A DNA stretch of 14,932 bases, from the NCBI GenBank assembly GCA_002387845.1, contig DGLB01000006.1, forward strand, positions 8,226 to 23,157, read 5' to 3'. Position 1 is the stretch's first letter. The number at the start of each line of letters is the position of its first letter. Both the position numbers and the translations under genes were made by a program. The notes under the pieces are model-generated. The model was given only the letters and a program-made list of their open reading frames with translations. It made no database searches and was not told the DNA's origin. The DNA is from Stenotrophomonas maltophilia (GTDB lineage: Bacteria > Pseudomonadota > Gammaproteobacteria > Xanthomonadales > Xanthomonadaceae). Shown here piece after piece: positions 14,677 to 14,932 of this stretch.

Positions 14677-14728
14677 GGCGTGAATCCGTCCATGGAGCCT
14701 CGGTCGCGGCATCCATGCCGCTCACGCC
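14677..14728. repeat. Nested inverted-repeat element
   Basis: The outer arms GGCGTGA (14677-14683) and TCACGCC (14722-14728) enclose the palindrome TCCATGGA (14689-14696) and a 7-bp hairpin GCGGCAT/ATGCCGC (14706-14712/14715-14721). Together they could fold as a branched structure. The wording of this block resembles intergenic repeats I recall from Stenotrophomonas and Xanthomonas genomes, but only one copy is in this window. Confidence 0.55.
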
Positions 14729-14932
14729 CCCTCCAGCCCACCCCGACCCGCCATCGAAAGTGCGTCGGTGGCCATGGGAAATGCCGAATCAACGGCGGTG
14801 TCGGTCTGGGGTCATGCGTTACCGGATGTTGCCCGTTTCACGGCGATCGTCTGTCGACCGATCCCACCGGGGCATTTCCGATCGTACGGGGGCTGTACCT
14901 TTGATCTTCGATGGCCACCGGCCAACTGTCTG

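Larger units (their letters stand above)
14523..14932. other. 410-bp region without a convincing gene
   Basis: After smeT no open frame here has a ribosome-binding site or a protein-like composition. The region holds a CGCTCGCTGC-type short tandem motif right after smeT, a GC hairpin at 14583-14599, a nested inverted-repeat element at 14677-14728, and a widely spaced 10-bp inverted pair (14766-14775 with 14911-14920). It is probably the 3' region of smeT plus the upstream region of a gene beyond the edge. Confidence 0.6.

Noticed and set aside
14422..14904. A 160-residue plus-strand frame overlapping the end of smeT and the right-hand spacer
   Set aside because: Its first third is out of frame within smeT, the rest runs through inverted repeats, and no protein-like motifs or ribosome-binding site are seen.
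14766..14920. Inverted pair CGGTGGCCAT / ATGGCCACCG, 135 bp apart, considered as mobile-element ends
   Set aside because: There is no transposase frame between them, no target-site duplication, and a 10-bp match of common composition could arise by chance.

Overview
The window looks like chromosomal DNA from a high-GC gammaproteobacterium of the Xanthomonadaceae, most likely Stenotrophomonas. The reasons are a complete SmeDEF-type RND efflux operon with a divergent SmeT-type TetR repressor and an AT-rich operator that closely resembles the SmeT site as I remember it, the mix of neighbouring housekeeping genes, and many short hairpin-forming intergenic repeats. This is a reading of sequence by eye; no database search was possible.

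Layout from left to right. The 5' end of mreB (minus strand) runs off the left edge. It is divergent from a PfkB-family kinase (plus) that most resembles mycobacterial-type adenosine kinase. A convergent spacer with two kinds of hairpin follows, then a minus-strand group: a small lipoprotein of unknown function and a leukotriene-A4-hydrolase-like M1 aminopeptidase lipoprotein, separated by a clear bidirectional Rho-independent terminator. Further minus-strand genes are a two-TM GGDEF diguanylate cyclase and ubiE (quinone biosynthesis). Divergent from ubiE is a yeast-FCY1-like cytosine deaminase, followed by tandem hairpins, an unrecognised 111-residue protein and a low-affinity-iron-permease family protein (all plus). 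The last of these is convergent with smeF, with only 21 bp between them.

The right half is the efflux system. smeD (periplasmic adaptor), smeE (RND transporter) and smeF (outer-membrane channel) are read on the minus strand from a promoter that lies inside the operator, and the TetR gene smeT is read divergently. The adaptor and channel are lipoproteins and the pump keeps the whole proton-relay set, so the three should form a working tripartite multidrug exporter repressed by SmeT. After smeT, about 410 bp to the right edge show no convincing gene but hold a GC hairpin and a nested inverted-repeat element.

The main points beyond routine annotation are: a 60-bp repeat present twice in opposite orientation (1589-1648 and 9304-9363, 51 of 60 positions identical, with the stem kept), one copy of which sits inside the efflux operon between smeE and smeF; predicted hairpins that place the Shine-Dalgarno sequence in the loop at two genes; and the fungal-type cytosine deaminase. 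I found no CRISPR array, phage, transposase, tRNA or rRNA, and no clearly new multi-gene system.
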